From Desulfobulbus elongatus DSM 2908 (lineage in GTDB: Bacteria > Desulfobacterota > Desulfobulbia > Desulfobulbales > Desulfobulbaceae), in assembly GCF_000621145.1 (NCBI RefSeq), contig NZ_JHZB01000014.1:43690-107689 (forward strand): a DNA stretch of 64,000 bases, read 5' to 3'. The notes below the pieces were generated by a model that made no database searches, was not told the DNA's origin, and saw only the letters and a list, made by a program, of their open reading frames with translations. Of this stretch, positions 1 through 8,286 are shown one piece after another. The position numbers and the translations under genes were made by a program. The first letter of the stretch is position 1. Each line of letters begins with the position of its first letter.

Positions 1-1350
1 TGGGTGGAGGCGCAGCGGGCGCCTTTTCCCTATCTGGCGCCGCCGCCTGTCCCGGCAAACGAGCCGGTCGAACGGGCGAGCCACAAGGAGATAGGCGTGG
101 AGACGGTGACCTTGCCCAACGGCGTGGTCCTCAACGTCAAGGCCACCGATTTCCAGGCTAATCAGGTGTTGCTGTCCGTGCAGTTCGGCAACGGCAGGCA
201 GGCCGAACCGGCGGCGGGCATGGCCCTGGCCGCCGAGGCCCTGATGCGGGAAAGCGGCATCGGCAGGTTGACCCGCGAGCAGTTGGGCGAGGCCCTGGCC
301 GGGACCAACGTCAGTCTCGACTTTGCCGTCGGTCCCGAAAGCTTTTCCTTTCAAGGCGGCAGTTTGCGCAATGAATTCGAAACACTGCTGCACCTGCTCC
401 GCCATCGCCTGTACGATCCGGTCTTCCGGGCCGAGGACTTCCGCCGCAGCCGGGAAAACCTGCGGCGGATGTACGATCAACTGGCCGGCACGGTGGAGGG
501 GATCGGCCAGATCCAGGGAGACCGGTTTCTGGCCGGGGGCAGTCCGGAGTACGGGCTGCCGACCTGGGACGAGGTGAACACAATCGATCTGGCCCGGATC
601 GGCCAGTGGCTGGCGCCTGCTTTTGCCCGCGAACCTCTTGAAATCAATGTGGTCGGCGACATCGATCCCGGCGAGGCGGTCACGCTGGTGCGACAGTATT
701 TCGGGGCGGACCGGCGGCAGGCCGGGGAGGCGCCGCCGGTACAGCCGATCGTGTTCCCGGCCGGCGAACAGCGTCGTCTGCAGGCGGCCAGTTCCCTCGA
801 CCGGGCGCTTCTGACCGTGGCCTGGCAGACCAGCGATTTCTGGGATATCGACCGCACCCGGCGGCTCAACCTGCTGGCCTCCGTGTTCGACGACCGGCTG
901 CGGGTCAAGATCAGGGAAGAGTTGGGAGCCACCTATGCCCCCCGGGTGATCAGCCAGCCCAGCCGGGCCAACGCCGGCTTCGGCCTGATGAAAAGCAGCC
1001 TGATCGTCGCCCCGGACCAGGCCGAAGCGCTCGCCCGGGCGACCAGGGAGGTGGCCGCCGGCCTAAGCGGCAAGGGGGTCGGCGAGGACGAACTGCACCG
1101 GGCCCTGGAGCCAACACTGACCTCGATCAAGGACATCAAGCGCAACAATCGCTACTGGATGGAATCGGTGCTCAACCTGTCCAGCCGCCATCCGCAGCAG
1201 TTGCAATGGCCGCTCACCATCCTGGAGGGATTCGCCGCCATCAAGGCCGAGGAGTTGACCGAACTGGCGCGGCAGTACCTCGCGCCCGAGCGGGCGGCCA
1301 CGGTGATCGTCGGGCCGTCCGTCCCCGGCCAGCCGGGCCCTCAACCCTGA
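1..1350 (+). CDS. M16-family zinc peptidase, C-terminal half (partial, runs off the left edge)
   Basis: The reading frame is open from the first base, so the true start lies upstream. About 449 residues are visible. They resemble the second half of two-part M16 (pitrilysin/PqqL-like) peptidases: a loop ending in TLPNGVVLNVK, a helical block with LAAEALMRESGIGRL, and a final repeat with REELGATYAPRV followed by the KDIKRNNRYWMESVLNL stretch. The HxxEH zinc motif of this family sits in the N-terminal half and would be outside the window. No second zinc motif is seen here, as expected for the inactive C-terminal half. These enzymes are usually periplasmic and degrade peptides in a clam-shell chamber. 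The gene converges on the stress-protein gene 34 bp away, and no clear terminator lies between them. Confidence 0.85.
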   Translation, partial: WVEAQRAPFPYLAPPPVPANEPVERASHKEIGVETVTLPNGVVLNVKATDFQANQVLLSVQFGNGRQAEPAAGMALAAEALMRESGIGRLTREQLGEALAGTNVSLDFAVGPESFSFQGGSLRNEFETLLHLLRHRLYDPVFRAEDFRRSRENLRRMYDQLAGTVEGIGQIQGDRFLAGGSPEYGLPTWDEVNTIDLARIGQWLAPAFAREPLEINVVGDIDPGEAVTLVRQYFGADRRQAGEAPPVQPIVFPAGEQRRLQAASSLDRALLTVAWQTSDFWDIDRTRRLNLLASVFDDRLRVKIREELGATYAPRVISQPSRANAGFGLMKSSLIVAPDQAEALARATREVAAGLSGKGVGEDELHRALEPTLTSIKDIKRNNRYWMESVLNLSSRHPQQLQWPLTILEGFAAIKAEELTELARQYLAPERAATVIVGPSVPGQPGPQP

Positions 1351-1384
1351 GAAAAGGGCGGCAAAGGCAGGGTGGCGCGGGAGG

Positions 1385-2311
1385 TCAGCCCGCCAGCCAG
1401 ACGGCGATGTTCTGCGCCTGTTTCAGGGTCTTGTCGGAAACGCCCCGGAGCTGCGCCTTGGCGAGGTCGCGACGACGACGGCCGATGACGATGGTGCCGC
1501 AGCGGTGCTGTTTGGCCTGGCGCAGCAGATCGCTGCCCACATCGAGATGCATCTGCATGGGCAGTTGGGTGATGCGGTGCCGGGGGATGCCCCCCTCGAC
1601 CAGCAACTGAAGGTGGGCGTAAAAGAGGAAGTTCTCCAGATCGAGGTGTGTGTCGCACCACTCCCTGCCCCATTGGGCGTGAAACTCCTCGGGCCTGGCC
1701 GCCCGCTGGGACCCGAAAACCGAATTGGAGTGATAGAGGCAGATGTCGGCGCCCCCTGGATGGCTTTTGAGCATGTAGGCGAGGTGGTCGGCGGCCAGCA
1801 GCGAGGAGGGATGGCTGTGGACGGCGAGGAGAAACCGTTCGGCAGTGGCGCTGCCGTCCACGATCCACAGGGGCACCTTGTGGCATTTTTCGACCAGTTC
1901 GCCCGAGACGCTGCCGAAAAACATGGTGCCCACGGTGCCCAGGCCGCGGCGGCCGATGACCACGCTATCGTAGTTGCCATGTTCGGCCTCGTCGCGGATC
2001 GTGCCGCTGACACTGGCCGCGATCTTCACCCTGGTCTCGATCCGTTCCCGAGGAAATCCGTCCCGGACCAGCCGGTCCTCGGCCTCCCGCAGATGCCGGC
2101 GGGCCACCCACGCCCGCTGCTCCGCCTCGGGGGACTGGCCGCGGAGCGGGTCGACATCGAACATCCAGTCCTTGCCGCCGCCCCCGCTGGAGACTACGCT
2201 GAACAGGTGAAGGGAAAGGCTCGGGTCGGAACGGAAAAGTCTGCTCAGATATTCCAGGCTGTTGCCGCAGTACACCGAACCGTCGATCGCAACCAGAATG
2301 GTCTTGTCCAT
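1385..2311 (-). CDS. Tandem universal stress protein (two UspA domains)
   Basis: The 308-residue protein consists of two UspA folds, roughly residues 1-150 and 165-308. The first has the opening ILVAIDGS and an intact ATP-binding signature G-2x-G-9x-G-S in GRRGLGTVGTMFFGSVS. In the second copy the corresponding stretch is GRRRRDLAKAQLRGVS, where the second glycine is replaced, so nucleotide binding there may be weakened. UspA proteins are cytoplasmic factors induced by starvation and stress, and their biochemical role is usually unclear. The ATG start is supported by GGAG five bases upstream. It lies 55 bp downstream of a membrane protein gene on the same strand, so co-transcription is possible. 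Confidence 0.9.
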   Translation of the reverse strand: MDKTILVAIDGSVYCGNSLEYLSRLFRSDPSLSLHLFSVVSSGGGGKDWMFDVDPLRGQSPEAEQRAWVARRHLREAEDRLVRDGFPRERIETRVKIAASVSGTIRDEAEHGNYDSVVIGRRGLGTVGTMFFGSVSGELVEKCHKVPLWIVDGSATAERFLLAVHSHPSSLLAADHLAYMLKSHPGGADICLYHSNSVFGSQRAARPEEFHAQWGREWCDTHLDLENFLFYAHLQLLVEGGIPRHRITQLPMQMHLDVGSDLLRQAKQHRCGTIVIGRRRRDLAKAQLRGVSDKTLKQAQNIAVWLAG

Positions 2312-2366
2312 CGTGTCTCCCTCGCAAGAGGTGCCGGAGTGGGTGCCCGCCGTGCCGGCCGGGTGG

Positions 2367-3335
2367 CTACATGACCAGAGAATAATACAAAAAGGCGACC
2401 AGGGCTATGCTCAAGGCCCGGAATCCCTGACTGAAGAAGATCAGTTCCGCGGCCAGCACCGGTTTGAAGATACCCGCATAGTACGGGTATTGATGGCGGA
2501 GGGCGCGGATGGGCGAGGAGAGGATGTTGCCGATCAGGAGCACCAGCACGATTTCCTCCATGCGCATGGTGCCGCTGGCCAGCAGCGAGCCGGCGGCGGC
2601 GAGGCCGGCGGTGAACTCGGCGGCCATCTGAAAGGTGAGGATCGACAGGGCCTGGGGCGAGAGCCAGGAAAGCCAGGAGAGATGCTGCCCCATGAACCGT
2701 TCGGCGGCGGCGAAAAAACCGGCCTCGGTGAGGGCGTAGAAGATGATGTAGATCGGCACGGTATAGCCGGCGATCTTGCGGATGCGCCGCTTGAACCGTT
2801 TCATGGTGTTGTCGAGGGCGGCGCGAAAGGGATGTTCCGGAGCTGGGGGCAGGTCGACGGGGGCGATCTCGCCGTTGCCGGCGGGCAGGAGCGTCCGTCC
2901 CAGCAGGGTGACGAGCAGGGTCCGCAGGATGGCCGCGGCCACGGTCAGGCCGATGTAGACGAAGGCCGCGCCCTTGATCATCGGCGCGGCGATGAAAAAG
3001 GTGGTCGGCAGGTGGAGGAAATTGCTGGGCAGGCTGTTGAACAGGTTGGCCAGGATCAGTTCCCTGCGGCTCAACTGCCCGGTGGCGTACCCTTCGGCCA
3101 GCATGGTGTTGGCCGCCATGCCGGAAAAAAAGCACACCGAGAAGGAGGCGCCGGTCAGGGGCGAGAGATGGCCGAACCGGGTCAGCGGCCGGGCGATGAC
3201 CGCCAGTTTTCCGGTCCAGTTGAGCGATTCGATGAACAGGGCCGCCAGCAGGCCGATGGCGAGAAAGAGGAGCAGGCGCAGCAGCGGCCAGCCGAGGTGC
3301 AGCCAGAGATGGGTCAGGGTGTCCGGGGTGATCAT
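2367..3335 (-). CDS. Nucleoside-recognition (Gate) domain membrane protein
   Basis: This 322-residue, very hydrophobic protein has about eight predicted membrane segments. It carries the glycine/serine-rich pattern of Gate-domain proteins: SVCFFSGMAANTMLAEGY in the first half and FTAGLAAAGSLLASGTM in the second. A basic linker (MKRFKRRIRKIAG) separates the halves. Relatives are annotated as nucleoside-recognition or spore-maturation-like membrane proteins with unproven substrate. The ATG start is the first in frame after a stop and gives a plausible hydrophobic N-terminus. It faces away from rtcB and is followed on the same strand by the universal stress protein. Family assignment is from sequence pattern only. 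Confidence 0.75.
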   Translation of the reverse strand: MITPDTLTHLWLHLGWPLLRLLLFLAIGLLAALFIESLNWTGKLAVIARPLTRFGHLSPLTGASFSVCFFSGMAANTMLAEGYATGQLSRRELILANLFNSLPSNFLHLPTTFFIAAPMIKGAAFVYIGLTVAAAILRTLLVTLLGRTLLPAGNGEIAPVDLPPAPEHPFRAALDNTMKRFKRRIRKIAGYTVPIYIIFYALTEAGFFAAAERFMGQHLSWLSWLSPQALSILTFQMAAEFTAGLAAAGSLLASGTMRMEEIVLVLLIGNILSSPIRALRHQYPYYAGIFKPVLAAELIFFSQGFRALSIALVAFLYYSLVM

Positions 3336-3458
3336 GGGCCAGGTGGTGTGGGCAGTTGTTTCAGGGAAAGTGCCGAATCGTGGGGCTCAGGGCCGACGAA
3401 GGGCCCGGTTCATGAGGCGGTACTATAGACCAGGGAGCGCAGAGAGCAAGAGGACACT

Positions 3459-4625
3459 GTGAAACGGACGATCTCCACCGAAAAAATACCGCTGCTGCTG
3501 TGGCTGGACGAGTTGGAGGACGAGGCCATGGCCCAGGCGCACCGCCTGGCGAACCTGGACTGCGCCTTTCACCACGTGGCCATCATGGCCGATGCCCATG
3601 TGGGCTACGGCATGCCCATCGGCGGCGTGCTGGCCACTTCGGGGGCGGTCATCCCCAACGCGGTCGGGGTCGATATCGGCTGCGGCATGCGGGCCGTCCG
3701 CACCGGCCTGGCCGAAGTGACCGTCCTGCAGCTCAAAAAGATCCTCGCTTCCCTGCGCACCGCCGTTCCCCTGGGGTTCAAGCATCACGACAAACCGCGG
3801 CCGGCCGAGGTCATGCCCGATCCCGGCGCCGGGGAACTGCCGGTGGTGGCCGGCGAGTTCGACAATGCCCGCCGCCAGATCGGCACCCTGGGCGGCGGCA
3901 ACCACTTCATCGAAATCCAGCGGGGCAACGACCGGCGGATCTGGCTGATGATCCATTCAGGCAGCCGCAATCTCGGCTACAAGGTGGCCGGCCACTACAA
4001 CGACTTGGCCGTCCGTCTGGCCAAAAAGGCGGGCAGGAACGCGGTGCCCAAAGAGTGGCAACTGGCGCTCTTGCCGCTGGATTCCCCCGAGGGGCAGAAT
4101 TACCTGCGGGAGATGGCCTACTGCGTGGACTTTGCCCGGGCCAACCGGGGCGAGATGATGGCCGTGCTCCAGGAGATCGTTGCCGAGGCGACCGGCTGTG
4201 ATCAGTTTGAGCCACCCCTGGACGTGGCCCACAACTACGCGGCCCGCGAGACCCATTTTTTCAAGGAAGTCTGGGTGCACCGCAAGGGCGCCACCCGTGC
4301 CTTCGCGGGCGAGTACGGCATCATTCCGGGGTGCCAGGGCAGCCGCAGCTACATCGTCCGGGGGCTCGGCAATCCGCAGTCGTTCATGTCCTGCTCGCAC
4401 GGGGCCGGCCGGGTGCTCGGCCGCAAACAGGCCCAGCGGGTGCTGAATTTACAAGAGGAGATCGCCAGGCTCGAACAGAGCCGGGTTCTCCATTCCCTGC
4501 GCCACCGCGCCGATCTCGAGGAGGCGCCCGGCGCCTACAAGGATATCGGCGAAGTAATCGCCAACCAGCTCGATCTGATCGAGATCGCGGTCGAACTCCA
4601 ACCCCTGGCGGTGCTCAAGGGTTAG
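3459..4625 (+). CDS. rtcB: RtcB-type RNA-splicing ligase
   Basis: The 388-residue protein carries the RtcB landmarks: DIGCGMRAV (Asp and Cys metal ligands), GTLGGGNHFIE, MIHSGSRNLGY and SCSHGAGRVLGR. The histidine in the last motif is the one that becomes guanylylated in characterised RtcB enzymes. RtcB joins RNA 2',3'-cyclic phosphate or 3'-phosphate ends to 5'-OH ends using GTP and Mn2+. The length is slightly below the roughly 400-480 residues of well-studied homologues, but no motif is missing. The GTG start is backed by AAGAGG five bases upstream. It stands alone; no RtcR-type sigma-54 activator or archease gene adjoins it here, so its control is not visible. Confidence 0.93.
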   Translation: MKRTISTEKIPLLLWLDELEDEAMAQAHRLANLDCAFHHVAIMADAHVGYGMPIGGVLATSGAVIPNAVGVDIGCGMRAVRTGLAEVTVLQLKKILASLRTAVPLGFKHHDKPRPAEVMPDPGAGELPVVAGEFDNARRQIGTLGGGNHFIEIQRGNDRRIWLMIHSGSRNLGYKVAGHYNDLAVRLAKKAGRNAVPKEWQLALLPLDSPEGQNYLREMAYCVDFARANRGEMMAVLQEIVAEATGCDQFEPPLDVAHNYAARETHFFKEVWVHRKGATRAFAGEYGIIPGCQGSRSYIVRGLGNPQSFMSCSHGAGRVLGRKQAQRVLNLQEEIARLEQSRVLHSLRHRADLEEAPGAYKDIGEVIANQLDLIEIAVELQPLAVLKG

Positions 4626-4707
4626 GTGATTTTTTTTTATTCAAGCGAGATAGATGTTTTGGTCGTTTCGGCGTGCGGAGCGCGGGGAAATCTCGTCATG
4701 GCAAGGG

Positions 4708-4733
4708 GATTGCTCGCTTCCGCTCGAAATGAC
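4708..4733. repeat. Diverged REP-like interspersed element
   Basis: The stretch reads like a degenerate copy of the widespread bacterial repeat whose core is 'gattgct..cgct..cgcaatgac' (here GATTGCTCGC, TCCGCTCGAA, ATGAC). It lies in the intergenic space between rtcB and sppA, where such elements typically sit. Only one copy is visible in the window, so the call depends on resemblance alone. Confidence 0.3.
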
Positions 4734-4795
4734 ACGTCGTCATCCATATAATTTTATTCTACAAAGTATGGGATGGCCGATGTGGCAATAGAATG

Positions 4796-4817
4796 CGGTG
4801 CCGCTTTCGCGGCACCG
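4796..4817 (-). terminator. Stem-loop just past sppA
   Basis: A perfect 9-bp stem (CGGTGCCGC / GCGGCACCG) with a TTTC loop begins three bases after the sppA stop codon. On the minus strand it is followed only by a weak T-containing stretch (ATTCTATT), so it may be a weak or Rho-assisted terminator, or an mRNA-stabilising hairpin. Confidence 0.5.
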
Positions 4818-4819
4818 GT

Positions 4820-6688
4820 TCAGCGGAAGGAAAGGGCCGAAAGCGGCAGCAGGCAGTGGGAATAGAGGCCCCTGGGGTCGCCCTGGAGCAGGAGCAGGTC
4901 GAGGTGCTCCGCGATTGGCCGCCGCAGCGGGGCCGGAACCAGGGTTGCGGGCCACAGCCGGGCCATCAGGGCCTCGACCGGCTGTTCGGCCCGTTGTTTG
5001 AAACGCTCCAGATAGTTCTCCGGCGTCAATTCGATGTAATAGCCATTCTCCGCCGGGACCTTGGCCCGCTTGGCGGCTTCGGCCACCGCATCCTGAAGGT
5101 CGCCCAGCTGGTCGACCAACCCCAGCTTGAGGGCGGTGGCGCCGTCCCACACCCGCCCCTCGGCGATTTTTTCCACCTGCTCCGCGTTCATGTTCCGCCC
5201 CTTGGCGACAATATCGATGAACCGGCGGTATCCCCGGTCGATGTCCATTTGCAGGATCGATGCCTCCGCGGTGCTCATGGTGGTGGTCAGATTGCCGAAG
5301 TGGGCGATGTCGGTGGTGCCGATGCCGTCGCTGTGGATGCCGAGCCGGGCCAGGGTTTTTTCCACCGTGGGAATGGCGCCGAAAATACCGATCGAGCCGG
5401 TGAGCGTGGTCGGCGCGGCCACGATCGCATCCGCCTCGGCCGCCAGCCAATACCCGCCCGAGGCGGCCATCGACCCCATGGACACCACCACGACCTTGCC
5501 GTCCTTCTTCGCCGCCGCCAGTTCCTCCCGGATCAGTTCGGATGCGAAGGCGCTGCCGCCGCCGGTGGCGATCCGCAGGACAATGGCCTTGACCCGCGCA
5601 TCCTGGCGCGCCTTGCGGATGCGCTTGACCAGATCCTCGGCGCCGATCTGGCCGGTCGCCCCCTTGCCGGGCAGGATATTGCCGGAAGCGGCGATGATGC
5701 CGATTAGCTCTTTTTTCTCCCCGCTGTCGGTGTAGGAGGGGGTGACGGTGTCGAGATACTCCCGAAAGCCGATATGGTTGAAGCCCTTCTTGTCGGGCGC
5801 CGGGCCGGCTTCCTGACTGAGCAGTTCTTCCATCTCCCGGTGGGTCTTCAGGCCGTCCACCAAGCCGGTGGTCAGGGCCAACTGGGCCCGGTCGCCACCC
5901 GCCGAGCCGAGTTGGGCGGCCAGTTGGTTGACGTTGTCGACGAACACCCGTTTGTCCAGCTTGCGGTGGGCGGCGATGTCGTCGCAGTAGATATTCCACA
6001 GGTTGCCGAGCCACAGGCCGGTGTCCTCCTTTTCCTCGGCCGACATGTTGTCGCGCAGGAGCGGCTCCACGGCCGATTTGAACGCGCCGGCCCGGAAGAC
6101 ATGGAAGTTGACCGCCAGCTTGTCGAGCAGTTCGCGCGCATACAGGCGAAAAACCGAAAAACCGCGAAGGTGCACCGCGCCCAGGGGGTGGAGGTAGATC
6201 TTGTCCGCCCAGGAGGCCAGGTAGTATTGGGCCTGGTTGAAGCTGTTGCCCACGGCCAGCACTTTTTTGCCGGTCCGCTTGAAGGTGTCGATGGCCGCGC
6301 CGATGGTCCGGATCTGGTCGAGGCTGGCATCGCCCATGCGGTTGGTGTTGAGGACCAGCAGCTTGATCCGCCGGTCGTCGCCGGCGGCGCGGATGGCGTC
6401 GAGAATGTCCTGGAGAAAGGTCTCCTGGGGCAGGGGGGTGCCGGAGAGCCGGTTCAATACCTTGGTGACGAGGTCCATGGACGATCGCTGTTCGACGATG
6501 TCCCCCTCCGGGGCCAGGAGCAGGGCGCTCTGCATCGGCACCTGGACCTGGGGCGTATACAGGACCGCAGTGAGCACGAGCATGACCAGGCCGAGAAAAA
6601 CGAGGTTGGAGACCACCGTCAGGCCGGAGCTGAGGAATTTCCACAACCAGACAAAGGGACGCAGCATCAGGGAAAAGAATTTCTTCAC
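4820..6688 (-). CDS. sppA: Signal peptide peptidase SppA, 67K type
   Basis: SppA is a membrane-bound serine/lysine protease that clears cleaved signal peptides. The GTG start at 6688 gives 622 residues, matching the long two-domain type (E. coli 618), and has GAGG seven bases upstream. One membrane segment lies at about residues 22-44. The catalytic dyad is visible: Lys204 in GAFKSAVEPL of the first domain and Ser410 in SMAASGGYW of the second, followed by LTGSIGIFG. An open frame continues upstream of the chosen start, but its composition is low-complexity and it has no similarity to the family. The gene appears monocistronic, ending at a stem-loop. Confidence 0.93.
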   Translation of the reverse strand: MKKFFSLMLRPFVWLWKFLSSGLTVVSNLVFLGLVMLVLTAVLYTPQVQVPMQSALLLAPEGDIVEQRSSMDLVTKVLNRLSGTPLPQETFLQDILDAIRAAGDDRRIKLLVLNTNRMGDASLDQIRTIGAAIDTFKRTGKKVLAVGNSFNQAQYYLASWADKIYLHPLGAVHLRGFSVFRLYARELLDKLAVNFHVFRAGAFKSAVEPLLRDNMSAEEKEDTGLWLGNLWNIYCDDIAAHRKLDKRVFVDNVNQLAAQLGSAGGDRAQLALTTGLVDGLKTHREMEELLSQEAGPAPDKKGFNHIGFREYLDTVTPSYTDSGEKKELIGIIAASGNILPGKGATGQIGAEDLVKRIRKARQDARVKAIVLRIATGGGSAFASELIREELAAAKKDGKVVVVSMGSMAASGGYWLAAEADAIVAAPTTLTGSIGIFGAIPTVEKTLARLGIHSDGIGTTDIAHFGNLTTTMSTAEASILQMDIDRGYRRFIDIVAKGRNMNAEQVEKIAEGRVWDGATALKLGLVDQLGDLQDAVAEAAKRAKVPAENGYYIELTPENYLERFKQRAEQPVEALMARLWPATLVPAPLRRPIAEHLDLLLLQGDPRGLYSHCLLPLSALSFR

Positions 6689-7020
6689 GGGACAACCTCG
6701 GGCTGGAGGGCAATCGGAAACCGGGCGACCCATCTGGCCCGGAACAGGGATGGCTTCACGGATGGATGAACGAACAGCATCTCGGCGGCACTTGGTGGCT
6801 TCTGCCCGTCGGCACAATGACCGGAGGGATATTTTCGGCACCATAGCACGATCACGCTGAAAGCGAAACAGCTTCCTCTGGAGCGGAGGGGGCGGGGAGA
6901 ACGGAGGCGGGGAAGAGCGGTTGGCGCTGCCTTCGGCAGCGGGAAGCGGCGGGAACGATAAAAAAAACGGCCGCTTTCCGGGTGGAAAGCGGCCGTTGAC
7001 CTTCGGTGAAGGAGAAAAAC
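6689..7020. other. Intergenic stretch between the PEP-CTERM gene and sppA
   Basis: No credible gene is seen. The left two thirds would carry the sppA promoter and are G-rich on the plus strand. A short UUCG-type hairpin (CGCTGCC-TTC-GGCAGCG, 6925-6941) and the strong terminator of the PEP-CTERM gene at 6960-6997 are the only structured elements noticed. Confidence 0.5.
6960..6997 (-). terminator. Rho-independent terminator of the PEP-CTERM gene
   Basis: A perfect 14-bp stem (6966-6979 with 6984-6997) closes a GGGT loop. On the minus strand the stem is followed by an uninterrupted T run (6967-6960). It lies 23 bp beyond the stop codon of the PEP-CTERM gene, exactly where a terminator for that gene should be. 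Confidence 0.92.
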
Positions 7021-7818
7021 TTATCTGGTCCGGCGGCGAATACCGGCCAGGCCGATCAGGCCGGAACCGAGCAGCAGCGCGGTACCCGGTTCGGGAACGG
7101 GGGTAAACGCACCTTCGATGACGTCGTTGCCGCACTCCATGGTCCAATGAAGGCCGAGAGCGGTGCCATCCCATCCTGCATCCATTAAATCTGTCAAGCT
7201 CATGGTGATAACAAGGGCATAGTACTTGTTATCATTATCCTGCAGGTACTCCCAGGTACCAGCACCGAGGGAAGTGGCACTATTGGTTGAAACATTGTAC
7301 CATGCTTCCTGTTCGGACCGGGATATTCCATATACAATGGAGCCACCGTCACCAACAGAATACAAGTTTGCATTGCCACTTGTATTTGCATTCTCAATCC
7401 CGCTCAGAGAAAGAACCAATTCCCAATCTTCTCCTGTGTTTTTACCGTCTGCTCCATAATTGGACTCGCTGGCATCAGGATTCCAGCCGTCGGTACTCAA
7501 GAAAAGATCGCCCGGGGCATAGCTTGATGACCTATTGAGCCAATTGTTGAAGTACTCATCTGAATAAATGGTTACTACCAGGTTGCCACCCGAAGTAACA
7601 ACATCCATTCCGGTTATATTGTAACCAGCCCCCCATACGTCACCGCTTGTTGCAGGTGACGTCTTAGTCTGACCATCATTAGTGATGAGGTTTTTATCCT
7701 TATCACTCAACCCCGCGCCCCAAAATGTATCCTCGATATAGGCCGCTTGCGCGTTGGAAGCTGCAAGAACCGCAGTTGAAAGAATAGTTAGCGCAATCAA
7801 TCGCAAGTTCTTATTCAT
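7021..7818 (-). CDS. PEP-CTERM sorting-signal protein, unknown function
   Basis: The 265-residue secreted protein has a Sec signal peptide (MNKNLRLIALTILSTAVLAA, probable cleavage after SNAQA). It ends with a canonical PEP-CTERM tripartite tail: PEPGT, a hydrophobic stretch LLLGSGLIGLAG, and an RRRTR basic end. Such tails are recognised by exosortase (EpsH), which cuts the protein and attaches it to the surface or exopolysaccharide matrix. The body is acidic and rich in Asn, Gly, Ser and Trp, and resembles no enzyme I recognise. The second ATG (7818) is chosen because AGGAG sits eight bases upstream; an ATG two codons earlier is too close. No exosortase gene is in the window. Base composition is more AT-rich than its neighbours. 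Confidence 0.88.
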   Translation of the reverse strand: MNKNLRLIALTILSTAVLAASNAQAAYIEDTFWGAGLSDKDKNLITNDGQTKTSPATSGDVWGAGYNITGMDVVTSGGNLVVTIYSDEYFNNWLNRSSSYAPGDLFLSTDGWNPDASESNYGADGKNTGEDWELVLSLSGIENANTSGNANLYSVGDGGSIVYGISRSEQEAWYNVSTNSATSLGAGTWEYLQDNDNKYYALVITMSLTDLMDAGWDGTALGLHWTMECGNDVIEGAFTPVPEPGTALLLGSGLIGLAGIRRRTR

Positions 7819-8286
7819 AATCATTTCTCCTTTTCTAAAAGAAGTTATCTGCAGAAGGCCGAAACAGCACCGTTGGATTCTCAGGGTGCGATATGGTTGT
7901 TTGATTAAATGCATAACTGTATGCACAAGGCGAGCCTGTTTTGATAGCTGTATTTTTCTTCGTTTTATTTCAATATGTTGTTTGCTGTTGTTTGCCAGGA
8001 ATGGCGATCTTCTGAAAAAGTTCGTCGTCTCTTTTTTCGATTCTTTCAGCTTCCCGGATTGATCGCTCTGGAATCGTCCGAATTTTCGGAAAAGCATGTC
8101 CAGGGCGTTTGATTATCCGGAAAACCGAAGCCGAGGCAATCAGCTCGTCTCCATACAGCGATAACATAACCGACCAGAAAAAACACGCAATAGTACCTTG
8201 GTACAATGGCAGTGTCTTTTTTTCTGGTTTACAGTATGCAAAATTATCGGGCGGAATTTTTCCCTCATTACTCAAAGGATGATCGC
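7819..8286. other. Divergent control region between the PEP-CTERM and adhesin genes
   Basis: This 468-bp region separates two divergently transcribed surface-protein genes and must hold both promoters. It is clearly more AT-rich than the flanking genes. A nested inverted repeat (8173-8228) lies nearest the adhesin. I found no convincing sigma-54 (-24/-12) or strong sigma-70 match on either strand by eye. No plausible protein gene is present. Confidence 0.6.
8173..8228. promoter_or_regulatory. Nested inverted repeats upstream of the adhesin gene
   Basis: A perfect 12-bp palindrome-like core (GTACC-TT-GGTAC, 8193-8204) is enclosed by longer imperfect arms: ACCAGAAAAAACAC on the left, and the complement of ACCAGAAAAAAAGACAC on the right. 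The ensemble ends about 58 bp before the adhesin ATG. It could be an operator for a dimeric regulator or a hairpin in the leader RNA; the sequence alone does not decide between them. Confidence 0.45.

Noticed and set aside
4820..7174. 784-residue version of SppA
   Set aside because: The 162 extra N-terminal residues are low-complexity, cross the promoter region and the PEP-CTERM gene, and have no family similarity.
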